Program-made: the position numbers and the translations under genes
The notes under the pieces: generated by a model
The model's database searches: none
Seen by the model: the letters and a program-made list of their open reading frames with translations, nothing else
What the model was told of the DNA's origin: nothing
DNA from: Thermoanaerobaculaceae bacterium
Lineage (GTDB): Bacteria; Acidobacteriota; Thermoanaerobaculia; Thermoanaerobaculales; Thermoanaerobaculaceae
NCBI GenBank assembly: GCA_025456225.1
Contig: JALOLB010000015.1
Location: forward strand, 1-37,847
Direction: 5' to 3'
DNA length: 37,847 nucleotides
In this document: positions 1 through 8,549 of the stretch, piece by piece
How the letters are laid out: each line of letters begins with the position of its first letter
Position numbering within the stretch: the stretch's first letter is position 1

Positions 1-11
1 CGAGGCTCACC

Positions 12-275
12 ATGCTGATGCATGTCCGGTACTTCGACGGCACGACGAGGGTGACCAGGCCCCTGACCCTGGACGTCTCGAGGATCCCTCCCCAGGCGGA
101 GAGGGCCACACCGCTCGATGTCACGGTGCCTGGTGTCGAGGTCAAGGAGGGAGAGGAGCTGGTGCTCCAGCTCGAGGACCAGCCACACCAGGATGTGATG
201 CCGACCTATCCGGAGTACGAGGGCACCGTCAGTTGGGTCCCGACGGCGGCGGCAGCCCGAACCGCGCCTCGATGA
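12..275 (+). CDS. possible 3' end of a hypothetical protein (frame open to window edge)
   Basis: 87-aa ORF with non-repetitive composition; overlaps the 3' end of the opposite small ORF; true start may lie outside the window. Confidence 0.3.
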   Translation: MLMHVRYFDGTTRVTRPLTLDVSRIPPQAERATPLDVTVPGVEVKEGEELVLQLEDQPHQDVMPTYPEYEGTVSWVPTAAAARTAPR

Positions 276-489
276 GCGCATCCAGTCGCGGGCGGACCAC
301 GCGATCGAAGGCCTCGCGCTGGTCGGGGAAGAGGCGCAGGACGGCGACCCGTGCCGCATCCACGAGGCGGAGCGCCTCGCAGAACGTCAGGTCCAGGTCC
401 TCCGCCAGCACCTGCGCCGTGACACTGACCATCAGCTCGATGTGTGCGAGCTGCTCGGGCGGCGCGATGCGGTCATCCATGAGCCCCAT
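229..489 (-). CDS. small hypothetical protein (MGLMDDRIAPPEQLAHIELMVSVTAQ...)
   Basis: C-terminal part of ORF 229..1440(-); internal ATG at 489 gives 86 aa with natural composition; the upstream remainder is antisense to the IMPase gene. Confidence 0.45.
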   Translation of the reverse strand: MGLMDDRIAPPEQLAHIELMVSVTAQVLAEDLDLTFCEALRLVDAARVAVLRLFPDQREAFDRVVRPRLDALIEARFGLPPPSGPN

Positions 490-516
490 TCGAGTGGGCA
501 AACCCCCGGGGGGGCC

Positions 517-1341
517 ATGACAATTCCGCCCGGCGCGGCGAGGGAGCTGCTCGCGCTGGCGATCAGCGCCGCGGAGCTCGGCGGTGGCGTGCTGCAGCGC
601 TTCTTCCGGAGGCTTCGGGCCGGCGAGGTGAGCGAGAAGTCCCGCAACGACTTCGTGTCGGCGGCCGACCAGGCCTCCGAGGCTGCCATCGTCAGCTTCC
701 TTCGGGCCCGGGCCCCCGATCTGGGCATGCTGGCCGAGGAGCAGGGGGCATCCGGTGATGCCACGGTCCGGTGGGTTCTCGATCCCCTGGACGGCACCCT
801 CAACTTCGTGAGGGGGTTCCCGCACTTCGCGGTGTCGCTGGCGCTGGTGGCCGAGGGCCGGATCGAGCTCGGTGTCGTCCACGACCCGATGCGAGGCGAG
901 ACGTTCACCGCCGTGCTGGGTGGAGGGGCCTTCTGCAACGGCACCCCTCTCGAGGCGAGCCGACGCGCCGGCCTGGCGGGCGGGTTCGTGACGACGGGGT
1001 TCCCCTACCGGGTGATGCCCTACCTCGACGAGTACCTTGCCGTGTTCCGGGATGCCTTTCTCCTCGCCGGGGCGCTGCGCCGGCCGGGCGCGGCGGCGCT
1101 GGACCTGGCCCACACGGCGGCGGGGATCTTCGACGCCTTCTTCGAGTTCGGTCTCTCGGCCTGGGACATCGCAGCCGGCACCTTGCTGGTCCGGGAGGCG
1201 GGAGGCGTCGTGACCAACCTCGCTGGCGGGGAAGACGTCTTCGCCCACGGCAACATCGTGGCCGGCGGACCCCAGGTGCAGCCCGAGCTGCTGGCGCTGA
1301 TCGCGCCTCACCTTGCCGGCGGCCGCGTCCCGGCACCCTGA
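517..1341 (+). CDS. inositol monophosphatase family protein
   Basis: Motifs EEQGASG, WVLDPLDGTLNFVRGFPHFAVSLAL and AWDIAAGTLLVREAGG; ATG at 517. Confidence 0.93.
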   Translation: MTIPPGAARELLALAISAAELGGGVLQRFFRRLRAGEVSEKSRNDFVSAADQASEAAIVSFLRARAPDLGMLAEEQGASGDATVRWVLDPLDGTLNFVRGFPHFAVSLALVAEGRIELGVVHDPMRGETFTAVLGGGAFCNGTPLEASRRAGLAGGFVTTGFPYRVMPYLDEYLAVFRDAFLLAGALRRPGAAALDLAHTAAGIFDAFFEFGLSAWDIAAGTLLVREAGGVVTNLAGGEDVFAHGNIVAGGPQVQPELLALIAPHLAGGRVPAP

Positions 1342-1439
1342 ACTTTCACCTGGGGCCGTCCGTATTGGTGAGCGTGGACACTTCCGCCTCGCAATCTGTC
1401 GGAATAGAATCACCCCCGAGTCGTGCTGTGACTGGTCCA

Positions 1440-1667
1440 ATGAAGAGCGTACTTCGCCACGTCGCGGGCTGGGGCTTCCTGTTCCTGGGAGTCGCCGGGC
1501 TTTTCCTCCCTGTCCTCCAGGGGTGGCTGTTCATCGGCCTCGGCGCCCTGCTCCTGTCGCCCGACGTGCTGTTCTTCCGGCGGCTCCTGGAGTGGATCGA
1601 GCGCCGCTCTCCGATGCTCAAGCGTGCCATCCGCACGCTCCAGAAGAAGCTCCGCCTGCATCACTGA
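1440..1667 (+). CDS. small two-TM membrane protein, PGPGW-like
   Basis: MKSVLRHVAGWGFLFLGVAGLFLPVLQGWLFIGLGALLLSPDVLFFRRLLEWIERR...; hydrophobic hairpin plus basic tail. Confidence 0.65.
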   Translation: MKSVLRHVAGWGFLFLGVAGLFLPVLQGWLFIGLGALLLSPDVLFFRRLLEWIERRSPMLKRAIRTLQKKLRLHH

Positions 1668-1782
1668 TCGCAGCGGATCAGCGAATCAGCGGATCAGCAC
1701 CTCAGCAGATCGGGCGTCCTGGCAGACCGGTGCCCGCCGGGGGCCGTCTCTGCTGACATGCTGATTCGCTGATGCGCTGAAT
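1665..1782. repeat. rhyming-repeat locus A: 8-bp word GCGGATCA tandem, with inverted arms 1678-1699 / 1759-1780
   Basis: Arm TCAGCGAATCAGCGGATCAGCA versus TGCTGATTCGCTGATGCGCTGA is complementary at 20/22; begins at the TGA stop of the upstream gene. Confidence 0.85.
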
Positions 1783-1802
1783 TGCTGGGAGGTGGCTGGG
1801 GG

Positions 1803-2273
1803 TCAGGTGGGTTCAGTGGGTCGAGTCAGGGGAGCGGGGCGTCCGAGGAGGGCCTCGATCTGGGCGCGGCGGGGGACGAGGATCAGCATGCCGAGTGTCG
1901 CGGCCCCCAGGAACAGCCAGAACCAGTCCCGACGGGACGAGACGAAGACGAGGACCAGGCCGAGCACGCCGACAGCCTCCACCTGCGCGAGAGCCACGAC
2001 GAAGGCGGCCTGATGGATGCGCAGCACCGGCTCGACGGCGGCGCTGGCGCCGTCCCGGGTTGCGCGGGCGAGCATGAGCTTGAACACCGGCATCACGGTC
2101 AGGAGGTCGATGGCCGCAACGAGGCCCAGGGCCCAGAGGAGGGGGGCGTGCCGGTCGGCTGGGGCCTCCGCGGGCGCAGGCAGAGCGAACGCCAGGGCGG
2201 CGTAGGTCCCGAGGCTGACGAGAAATGCGACCCACAGGATGCGCAGGGTCCGGAGGTGCTGGTCGATACTCAC
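1803..2273 (-). CDS. integral membrane protein, about 4 TM, unknown function
   Basis: GTG start; VSIDQHLRTLRILWVAFLVSLGTYAALAFALP...LLWALGLVAAIDLLTVMPVF. Confidence 0.6.
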   Translation of the reverse strand: MSIDQHLRTLRILWVAFLVSLGTYAALAFALPAPAEAPADRHAPLLWALGLVAAIDLLTVMPVFKLMLARATRDGASAAVEPVLRIHQAAFVVALAQVEAVGVLGLVLVFVSSRRDWFWLFLGAATLGMLILVPRRAQIEALLGRPAPLTRPTEPT

Positions 2274-2337
2274 GGGCTCCCCCTGTCCGCCCAGCCCGGG
2301 CCATCCGGGGGCCGGAGCCGGGCGCGGTGCCAGTCGC

Positions 2338-3282
2338 TCACAGCCCGGACGCGATGGCGTCGACGACGGCGATGGCGGCGGACAGGGCGGCCGTGCCCGC
2401 GGTGCCGTCCACGAAGGCGCCGGCCTCCCCGTGGCAGGCGCGCTGGAACGACAGGTGCTCGGCGGCCAGCGGCTCGGCCTTGTCGAAGGCGATGTCCACT
2501 GGCTCGATCTGCGCCTGGGCGCCACCCCGCACCAGGCGGTAGGACGAGACGGCCTGCTCGGCGTAGTCGATGGAGAAGTAGGCATCAGGCTCGAAGAGGC
2601 GCAGCTTGCGCACCCGCTCCGAGGAGACCCGGCTCGCGGTCAGGTTGGCGACGCACCCGTTGGTGAACTGCACACGGACGTTGCAGAGGTCCACCTTGCC
2701 GGTCAGGACCGGCACCCCGACCGCCCGCACCTCGCGGATCGGGGCGTGCTGGTTGAGTGCCTGCACGATCTGCAGGTCGTGCACCATGAGGTCCACCACC
2801 ACGTCGATGTCGAGGGAGCGCGCGGTGAACGGGGACAGGCGCTGGGCTTCCAGGTAGCGCGGCCGTGGCTGGCGAGCCAGCACCGCCTGCACCGCCGGGT
2901 TGAAGAACTCCACGTGCCCGACTCCCAGCACCACTCCGGCACGCCTGGCCTCCGCCACCATCTGCTCACCTTCGGCCACCGTCGCGGCGATCGGCTTCTC
3001 CACCATGACGTGCCGGCCGGCCCGCAGGCAGGCCAGGGCCAGCTCGCAGTGGGTGACCGTCGGCGAGGCGATGACCACCGCCTGGGACCTCTCGATGGCC
3101 TCCTCGATGCTGGCCAGGGGTGTGGCCCCGTGCTCGCCGCAGACCGTCTCGAGGCGCTGCCGGTCGGGGTCCCAGGCGCCGACGCACGACCAGCCTGGAA
3201 GAGTGCGGGCCAGCCGCACGTGATGCCGGCCCAGGTGGCCGACACCGAGGACACTGACATGGAGGGGGCTCCGCTCGCTCAT
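2338..3282 (-). CDS. Gfo/Idh/MocA family oxidoreductase
   Basis: SVLGVGHLGRHHVRLARTLPG Rossmann start, ASPTVTHCELALACLRAGRHVMVEKPIA. Confidence 0.9.
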   Translation of the reverse strand: MSERSPLHVSVLGVGHLGRHHVRLARTLPGWSCVGAWDPDRQRLETVCGEHGATPLASIEEAIERSQAVVIASPTVTHCELALACLRAGRHVMVEKPIAATVAEGEQMVAEARRAGVVLGVGHVEFFNPAVQAVLARQPRPRYLEAQRLSPFTARSLDIDVVVDLMVHDLQIVQALNQHAPIREVRAVGVPVLTGKVDLCNVRVQFTNGCVANLTASRVSSERVRKLRLFEPDAYFSIDYAEQAVSSYRLVRGGAQAQIEPVDIAFDKAEPLAAEHLSFQRACHGEAGAFVDGTAGTAALSAAIAVVDAIASGL

Positions 3283-3391
3283 GGGGAGGGAGCTTAGCGG
3301 CACCGGGGGCCAGCGGCAAGACCGCCCCTGGCCTGCTGGCGGGGAAGGACATCCTGGCTTGCGCTATACTTCGCCCAGCTTGCGGTGTTGG

Positions 3392-3397
3392 TAGGAG
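3392..3397 (+). promoter_or_regulatory. ribosome binding site AGGAGG
   Basis: AGGAGG just upstream of ATG 3404; TATACT (-10-like) at 3365-3370. Confidence 0.6.
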
Positions 3398-3403
3398 GAC
3401 AGA

Positions 3404-5689
3404 ATGAGCAGCGTTGCCCGGGCAGGCAAGAAGAGCGGGAAGGGTGCCGGAGTCACGACCTTCTCGTCGGCATTCGCAGTGTTCACTCACATGGAGATCG
3501 GGCAGCCCCTGGACGTGGCGGGCGAGCTGGAGCTGCGGGGGCTCGTGGCCGAAGGCGACCACGGCTGCGTGCTCAAGGTCCTCCACAAGCCCAGCAACAC
3601 GTTACGGGCGCTCAAGATGATGCACCCCGAGCTGGTTGCGACGGACGTCGCCCAGCGGCTCTTCGAGGAGGAGCTGGAGAAGCTGGCCGGGGTGGCCGGC
3701 GAGTTCGCGGTGAAGGTCTTCGACATGGGGCCCGTTGCCGTGCTGGGCCAGGCGCTGCCCTGGTGGGCCGTGGCCATGGAGTGGGTGGAGGGACGGAGCC
3801 TCCGGGACCTCGTCTCGGGCTCCCGCTTCTCGCAGCAGCTCTCGTTCGAGCGCTACGTGGACCGCAGCGGTCAGGACGAGGATGTGAGCGGCTCGGGACT
3901 GGCTCCCGAGGAGGCGCTCCGATTCCTGGAGCAGGCGGCCAACGGCGTGGCGGAGCTGCATCGGGCCGGGCTGTGCCACCTCGACGTGCGTCTCGACCAC
4001 CTCCTGCTGGGCAAGGGCAACGCCGTGCGCCTGGTGGGGTTCGGGCTCGGCCCGGAGCTGCGTCGCAGTGCCCAGGAGCTGCTGGGCGTGCGGTGGCAGA
4101 CCTCGCCCTACGCCGCCCCGGAGCTGCTCCGGGGGGACTGGGCGGTGCTCGGGCCGCGGGCCGACGTCTACCAGCTCGCGCTCCTCGCCTACGAGCTCTT
4201 CCGGGGCACCATCTGCTCGCCCTGGGTCGGCTACGAGGAGCTGTGCGAGAGCGCCGACTTCCTGCCCGCCGCCATGGACGAGCTGTTGCAGGACTGTCTG
4301 GGCGACCCGGAGCACCGTCCGGACGACGCCGACGCGTTCCTGGTGCGCCTGCGCGTGGTCGCGGCGCAGTTCGACGAGAACCAGCGCAAGGGTCGCACCC
4401 GTCCCGACCGCAAGGCCAAGGAGATCTGGCAGCGCGCCCAGGGCATGGCCCAGCGGGACATGCCCCAGTGGAGCTACGTCGCCGGAATGTGCCAGCGCCT
4501 GCTCGAGGAGAAGCCGCACCTGCTGCCGTTCGGCAAGATCCCGGTCAAGCAGGTGGACGAGCTGCTGGCGCAGGCCCAGTCCCACCTGCAGACCCGGAGA
4601 CGGGACATGCTCGACGAGCTGCTGGTCCGCCAGGCGTGGGACCAGGCAGCGGCGTTCCTGGAGAGGCTGGGTGGCGAGGTCGCCACCGACGAGGTGGACG
4701 AGCTCAAGCTGGGCTTGGAGCTCGCCCAGGCGGCACTCCACAAGGGCGACCCGGAGGCCCGCGCCCTGGCCCACCAGCGGATCATGGAGCTCCTCAAGGA
4801 GCCCCGCCTCTCGCCGGCAGTGCGGAACCGGGCGGCCTCGGCCCTCGAGATGCTCATGGCGGAGGGACGCTCCGAGCCCGACGCGCCGGGTGCGACCCTG
4901 CCACCTCCCGTGACGGCGGCGATCCCGGTGGCGCCTCCACTGGAGCCCGTGGTGGTCGTGCCGCCGGTCAGCGTGTCCCAGACCCCGGCGGCCCATGAGC
5001 CGGCCCTGCCGATCCCGGTCATGACCGACATGGGCGTGCTGGCGCCGGTCGAGCGCTTCCAGGTGGAGAGCGCCCACGAGACAACGAGCTGGCGGGTCGT
5101 CGTGGGCCCCGCGGTGCGGTTCGGGCGCGGTTCGTTCGAGGAGTTCGGGAACCACCTGGATCTTCGGCCGACACGTCGAGAAGCCGCTGAGAGCTCCATC
5201 ACCCTGGCGCTGGCCCAGCGGCTCAGCCGTGCTGGCCACATGGAGTTCCGGGTCGCCCCGGAGGGGCTGGAAGCCTTCTGCATGGGAACCCACGGCGCCG
5301 CCATGGACGGTAAGGTGCTCAAGCGGGGCGAGCGGACCGAGCTCGGCGAGGAGGGCCGCTGCCTCCTGGCCCAGGGAGCCGCGGAGTTCGTCTACAAGCT
5401 GTGGCGAGGCCGTGACGGCACGCCTCAGGCGGTGGAGTTCACCTTCACGGCGGGGGTGGGCGCCGGCCGACACGCGGTATGGGTGCTGTCGAGCCTTCCA
5501 CTCCAGGTGTTGGCGGCAGGGACCTCCGCCAAGGCGATCAGCGTCCCGACCCCGCAGGGGTGGATGGTCGAGGCCCGGAGCGAGGGCCTGAGCCTGGAGG
5601 GGCAGGACCTGCCGAGAGGGACGCGCCTGCCGTGGCCCGCGGACGCGGTGGTCGACCTGCCCGAAGGAACCCGCATCGTCCATGGCTGA
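3404..5689 (+). CDS. protein kinase-like (predicted pseudokinase) with C-terminal FHA-like region
   Basis: ALKMMHPEL lysine present; HRDxxxxN replaced by HLDVRLDH; DFG replaced by GFG; C-terminal VRFGRGSFEEFGNHLDLRP...LSRAGHMEFRV...GTHGAAMDGKVLKRGERTEL resembles FHA. Confidence 0.8.
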   Translation: MSSVARAGKKSGKGAGVTTFSSAFAVFTHMEIGQPLDVAGELELRGLVAEGDHGCVLKVLHKPSNTLRALKMMHPELVATDVAQRLFEEELEKLAGVAGEFAVKVFDMGPVAVLGQALPWWAVAMEWVEGRSLRDLVSGSRFSQQLSFERYVDRSGQDEDVSGSGLAPEEALRFLEQAANGVAELHRAGLCHLDVRLDHLLLGKGNAVRLVGFGLGPELRRSAQELLGVRWQTSPYAAPELLRGDWAVLGPRADVYQLALLAYELFRGTICSPWVGYEELCESADFLPAAMDELLQDCLGDPEHRPDDADAFLVRLRVVAAQFDENQRKGRTRPDRKAKEIWQRAQGMAQRDMPQWSYVAGMCQRLLEEKPHLLPFGKIPVKQVDELLAQAQSHLQTRRRDMLDELLVRQAWDQAAAFLERLGGEVATDEVDELKLGLELAQAALHKGDPEARALAHQRIMELLKEPRLSPAVRNRAASALEMLMAEGRSEPDAPGATLPPPVTAAIPVAPPLEPVVVVPPVSVSQTPAAHEPALPIPVMTDMGVLAPVERFQVESAHETTSWRVVVGPAVRFGRGSFEEFGNHLDLRPTRREAAESSITLALAQRLSRAGHMEFRVAPEGLEAFCMGTHGAAMDGKVLKRGERTELGEEGRCLLAQGAAEFVYKLWRGRDGTPQAVEFTFTAGVGAGRHAVWVLSSLPLQVLAAGTSAKAISVPTPQGWMVEARSEGLSLEGQDLPRGTRLPWPADAVVDLPEGTRIVHG

Positions 5690-6611
5690 TGCCTTCCCTG
5701 CGCGCCGCCCTCTCGCCGTCCTCCTGGCAGTGGCGCAGGTCGTGCTGGCCCTCGGCGGCTGCGTGTCGGTGAAGACCACGGCCACACGCCCCAGCGAGGG
5801 CCCGGGCGGCGGGCTCGCAGTCAAGGTCTTCTCCGACGACAGCGCGCGCCGCGGAAACCAGGTCGGTCCCATGGGGATCGTCGGGGAGCTGGAGCGCCAG
5901 GACGGCAAGGCCTGGCGCCCGGTCTTCCGCTCGCTGAACCCGAGCTGGGTGGTGGTGGGGCTTCCGCCAGGCTCCTACCGGGTGAGCTTCCGCGCCCGCC
6001 TCACGGATGCCGGTGACGTCGAGAGACTGGAGAAGCCGGTCCAGGAGACCTTCAAGGTGAAGCAGGGGAAGATGACCGACGTCCAGGTCACCCTCTCGCA
6101 CATCTCGCCCGCCCTCGTGGTCATTGCCGTGGTGACCGTGGTCGTCGCGGCCGTCCTGATCGCGGACTACCTCTCCGACCACGACCTCCCCGAGCCGCCA
6201 CTGCCGCCACCGGAGCTCGTTGACGTGGTGTTCCACATCTCCCTGGACCTGGCCACGGCGGCCGCCTGGGGCGGGGTGTGGGATCGCAGTGCACCCACGG
6301 TGACCTCCCACTTCCCGGCTGCAGGGGCGCTGGTCGCCGCGCGCCGGCCCAAGGTGATCTACTGTCTGTCCAAGCCGGTCCAGCCCTCCGAGGTCGAGGC
6401 GCAGGGCGTCTCGGTGCTGGGCGAGAGCTCCGGGCTCATCGAGGGGGTCGTGAGCTACGACACGACCAACTGGTGGGTCGTGTGGACACCCAGCCAGGAC
6501 CTGCCTCCGGGCGACACCTACCACGTGACCATGGCCGGCGACGCCGTCGAGGACCAGGCCGGCAACGAGCCCGGCAGGGCGTTCTCCTTCTCGTTCAAGA
6601 CCGCGCGCTGA
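5682..6611 (+). CDS. lipoprotein-like protein with TM segment and C-terminal bacterial Ig-like (SbsA/Big_5-type) domain
   Basis: LLAVAQVVLALGGC lipobox; VTSHFPAAGALVAARRPKVIYCLSKPVQP...YHVTMAGDAVEDQAGNEPG; overlaps the upstream stop. Confidence 0.65.
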   Translation: MADAFPARRPLAVLLAVAQVVLALGGCVSVKTTATRPSEGPGGGLAVKVFSDDSARRGNQVGPMGIVGELERQDGKAWRPVFRSLNPSWVVVGLPPGSYRVSFRARLTDAGDVERLEKPVQETFKVKQGKMTDVQVTLSHISPALVVIAVVTVVVAAVLIADYLSDHDLPEPPLPPPELVDVVFHISLDLATAAAWGGVWDRSAPTVTSHFPAAGALVAARRPKVIYCLSKPVQPSEVEAQGVSVLGESSGLIEGVVSYDTTNWWVVWTPSQDLPPGDTYHVTMAGDAVEDQAGNEPGRAFSFSFKTAR

Positions 6612-6626
6612 CCGCGCCCCCACCCG

Positions 6627-6794
6627 GGCCTCAGGCCTCAGACCTCAGGGAAGACAGGCCTCAGGCCTCAGACCTCAGGCCTCAGGAACGATAGGAGTGG
6701 CAGGTGAGGGAGGGGGAGCTGAGGCCCGAGGCCTGAGGTCTGGGTGGCTGGGTGGGGGGCTGAGGCCTGTTTGTGCTGAGGCCTGAGGCCGGGC
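6627..6794. repeat. rhyming-repeat locus B: 7-bp word CCTCAGG/CCTCAGA
   Basis: Exact 23-nt direct repeat GGCCTCAGGCCTCAGACCTCAGG at 6627-6649 and 6657-6679; perfect 15-bp inverted repeat 6669-6683 / 6728-6742; further GAGGCCTGAGGC words to about 6790. Confidence 0.88.
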
Positions 6795-7669
6795 GGAGGG
6801 GTGGGCCGCGCGGCAAGCTGGGGGTCGCCTTCGACTACGGGCTGATCGTCCTCGGGTCACTGATCGTGGCGGTCGGCACCAACATGTTCTTCGTGCCCAA
6901 CAACGTGGTGTCGGGCGGTGTGGTCGGCGTCTCGATCATCTTCCACCGTGTCCTGCACAGTCCGGTCGGGCTGGTGACGCTCGGGCTCAACCTGCCGCTC
7001 CTCTGGCTGGGCTGGCGGTACGCGGGCGGCATGCGCTTCTTCGTGCGCACCGCGGTGGCAGTGGTCACCATGTCCCTGGCGATCGACCTCACCGCCCCGT
7101 TCATCTCGCCCCCGACCCAGGACCGACTGCTGGTGATCTGCTACGGAGGCTTGCTCGACGGGCTGGGCATGGGCCTGGTGTTCCGGGGACGGGGTACAAC
7201 TGGCGGCACCGACGTGCTGGCGAGGCTGGCTCACCGCTTCCTGGGAATCGGCGTGGGGCAGGCCCTGTTGGGCATCAACGTGATGATCTTCGCGGTGGCC
7301 GCCTTCATCTTTGGGGCGGAAGCCGTGATGGTCGCTCTGGCGCTTGCCTTCGTCTCGGCCCGGGTGCTGGACCTCGTCCAGGAGGGCTTCTCGGCGGCCC
7401 GCGCGGCGGTCATCATCAGCGAGCAGCCCGAGAGGGTGAAGCAGGCGGTGCTGCAACGGCTCGGGCGGGGCGTGACGGTGCTGCACGGGCAGGGCGGCTT
7501 CACGGGGCAGGACCGGCCGGTGCTGTACGTGGTCCTGGCCACCCACGAGGTCGGTAGGCTCAAGCGGTTGGTGGCCGAGGTGGACCGGCACGCATTCGTG
7601 GCGATCACCCCGGCCCAGGAAGTGCTGGGCGAGGGGTTTGCACCCCACGCGGGCGAGGAGGCGGTGTGA
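6773..7669 (+). CDS. YitT/DUF2179-type membrane protein
   Basis: YGLIVLGSLIVAVGTNMFFVPNNVVSGGVVGVSIIF...FRGRGTTGGTDVLARL...VIISEQPERVKQAVLQRLGRGVTVLHGQGGFTG; GTG start within repeat locus B. Confidence 0.88.
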   Translation: MLRPEAGRRGGPRGKLGVAFDYGLIVLGSLIVAVGTNMFFVPNNVVSGGVVGVSIIFHRVLHSPVGLVTLGLNLPLLWLGWRYAGGMRFFVRTAVAVVTMSLAIDLTAPFISPPTQDRLLVICYGGLLDGLGMGLVFRGRGTTGGTDVLARLAHRFLGIGVGQALLGINVMIFAVAAFIFGAEAVMVALALAFVSARVLDLVQEGFSAARAAVIISEQPERVKQAVLQRLGRGVTVLHGQGGFTGQDRPVLYVVLATHEVGRLKRLVAEVDRHAFVAITPAQEVLGEGFAPHAGEEAV

Positions 7670-8460
7670 TGAAGACATGGCAGTGCTGGGTCCTGGCGGT
7701 GGTGGTGACCCTCGGATCTGCACTCTGGCAGCGCATGAGCGGTCCCACGTACCCGGTGAGAGCCAGGGTGGAGATCGCGGGAGAGACCTCGAAGACCCGG
7801 TTGCTGCGCAGTGGTACGACCGGGGAAGACCTGCCGCTCCGGATCCGTGCGCACCCGTCGGTGACCGGCGAGGTGGCCTGGCGGCGCTTCCCCACCAACG
7901 ATGTGTGGCAGGTGATCCGCATGGAACGACAGGGAGACGAGCTGGTGGCCGCGCTCGCCAGTCAACCGGCCGCCGGCAAGATCGAGTACCAGGTCATGCT
8001 CCGCTCGGGCGAGCAGGTGCTCGCGCTCCCGGACCGGCCGGCGGTTGCCCGGTTCAAGAACCACGTGCCGGAGCTCGTGCTCATCCCCCACATCCTGGCG
8101 ATGTTCCTGGGCATGCTGTTCGCTTCGAGGGCTGGGCTCGAGGCGGCGGTGGGGAGGCCTCGCCTGGCACCGTTGTCGTGGACCGCGTTCGGCCTCATCC
8201 TGTTTGGCGGCTTCGTGCTTGGACCCGCGGTCCAGAAGTACGCGTTCGACGCCTGGTGGACCGGCGTGCCGTTCGGCTGGGACCTCACGGACAACAAGAC
8301 GCTGATCGCCGGTGTCGCCTGGGTCTTCGCCGTGTGGCAGCTCCGCGGCGGCCGCAAGGCGCGGACCGCGGTGCTCCTGGCTGCGCTCGCCACCCTCGTC
8401 GTCTTCGCCATTCCGCACTCGGTCTGGGGCTCCCAGATCGACTGGGGGAAGCCTCAGTGA
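7669..8460 (+). CDS. membrane protein of unknown function
   Basis: Start overlaps the YitT stop (TGATG); multiple TM segments; no family recognised. Confidence 0.7.
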   Translation: MKTWQCWVLAVVVTLGSALWQRMSGPTYPVRARVEIAGETSKTRLLRSGTTGEDLPLRIRAHPSVTGEVAWRRFPTNDVWQVIRMERQGDELVAALASQPAAGKIEYQVMLRSGEQVLALPDRPAVARFKNHVPELVLIPHILAMFLGMLFASRAGLEAAVGRPRLAPLSWTAFGLILFGGFVLGPAVQKYAFDAWWTGVPFGWDLTDNKTLIAGVAWVFAVWQLRGGRKARTAVLLAALATLVVFAIPHSVWGSQIDWGKPQ

Positions 8461-8549
8461 TCGGTGATCGGTGATCGGAGATCAGAGGTCTGGAATCCGA
8501 GGGCGACCCGCCTCCAACCACTGAGCACCGATCACCGACCACTGATCAC
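8457..8549. repeat. rhyming-repeat locus C: 7-bp word GTGATCG; inverted arms 8457-8478 / 8528-8549
   Basis: GTGATCGGTGATCGGTGATCGG versus CCGATCACCGACCACTGATCAC complementary at 20/22; stop codons of both convergent genes lie in the arms. Confidence 0.9.

Noticed and set aside
3602-5908. 768-aa minus ORF opposite the pseudokinase
   Set aside because: Antisense shadow ORF in high-GC coding DNA; no family motif.
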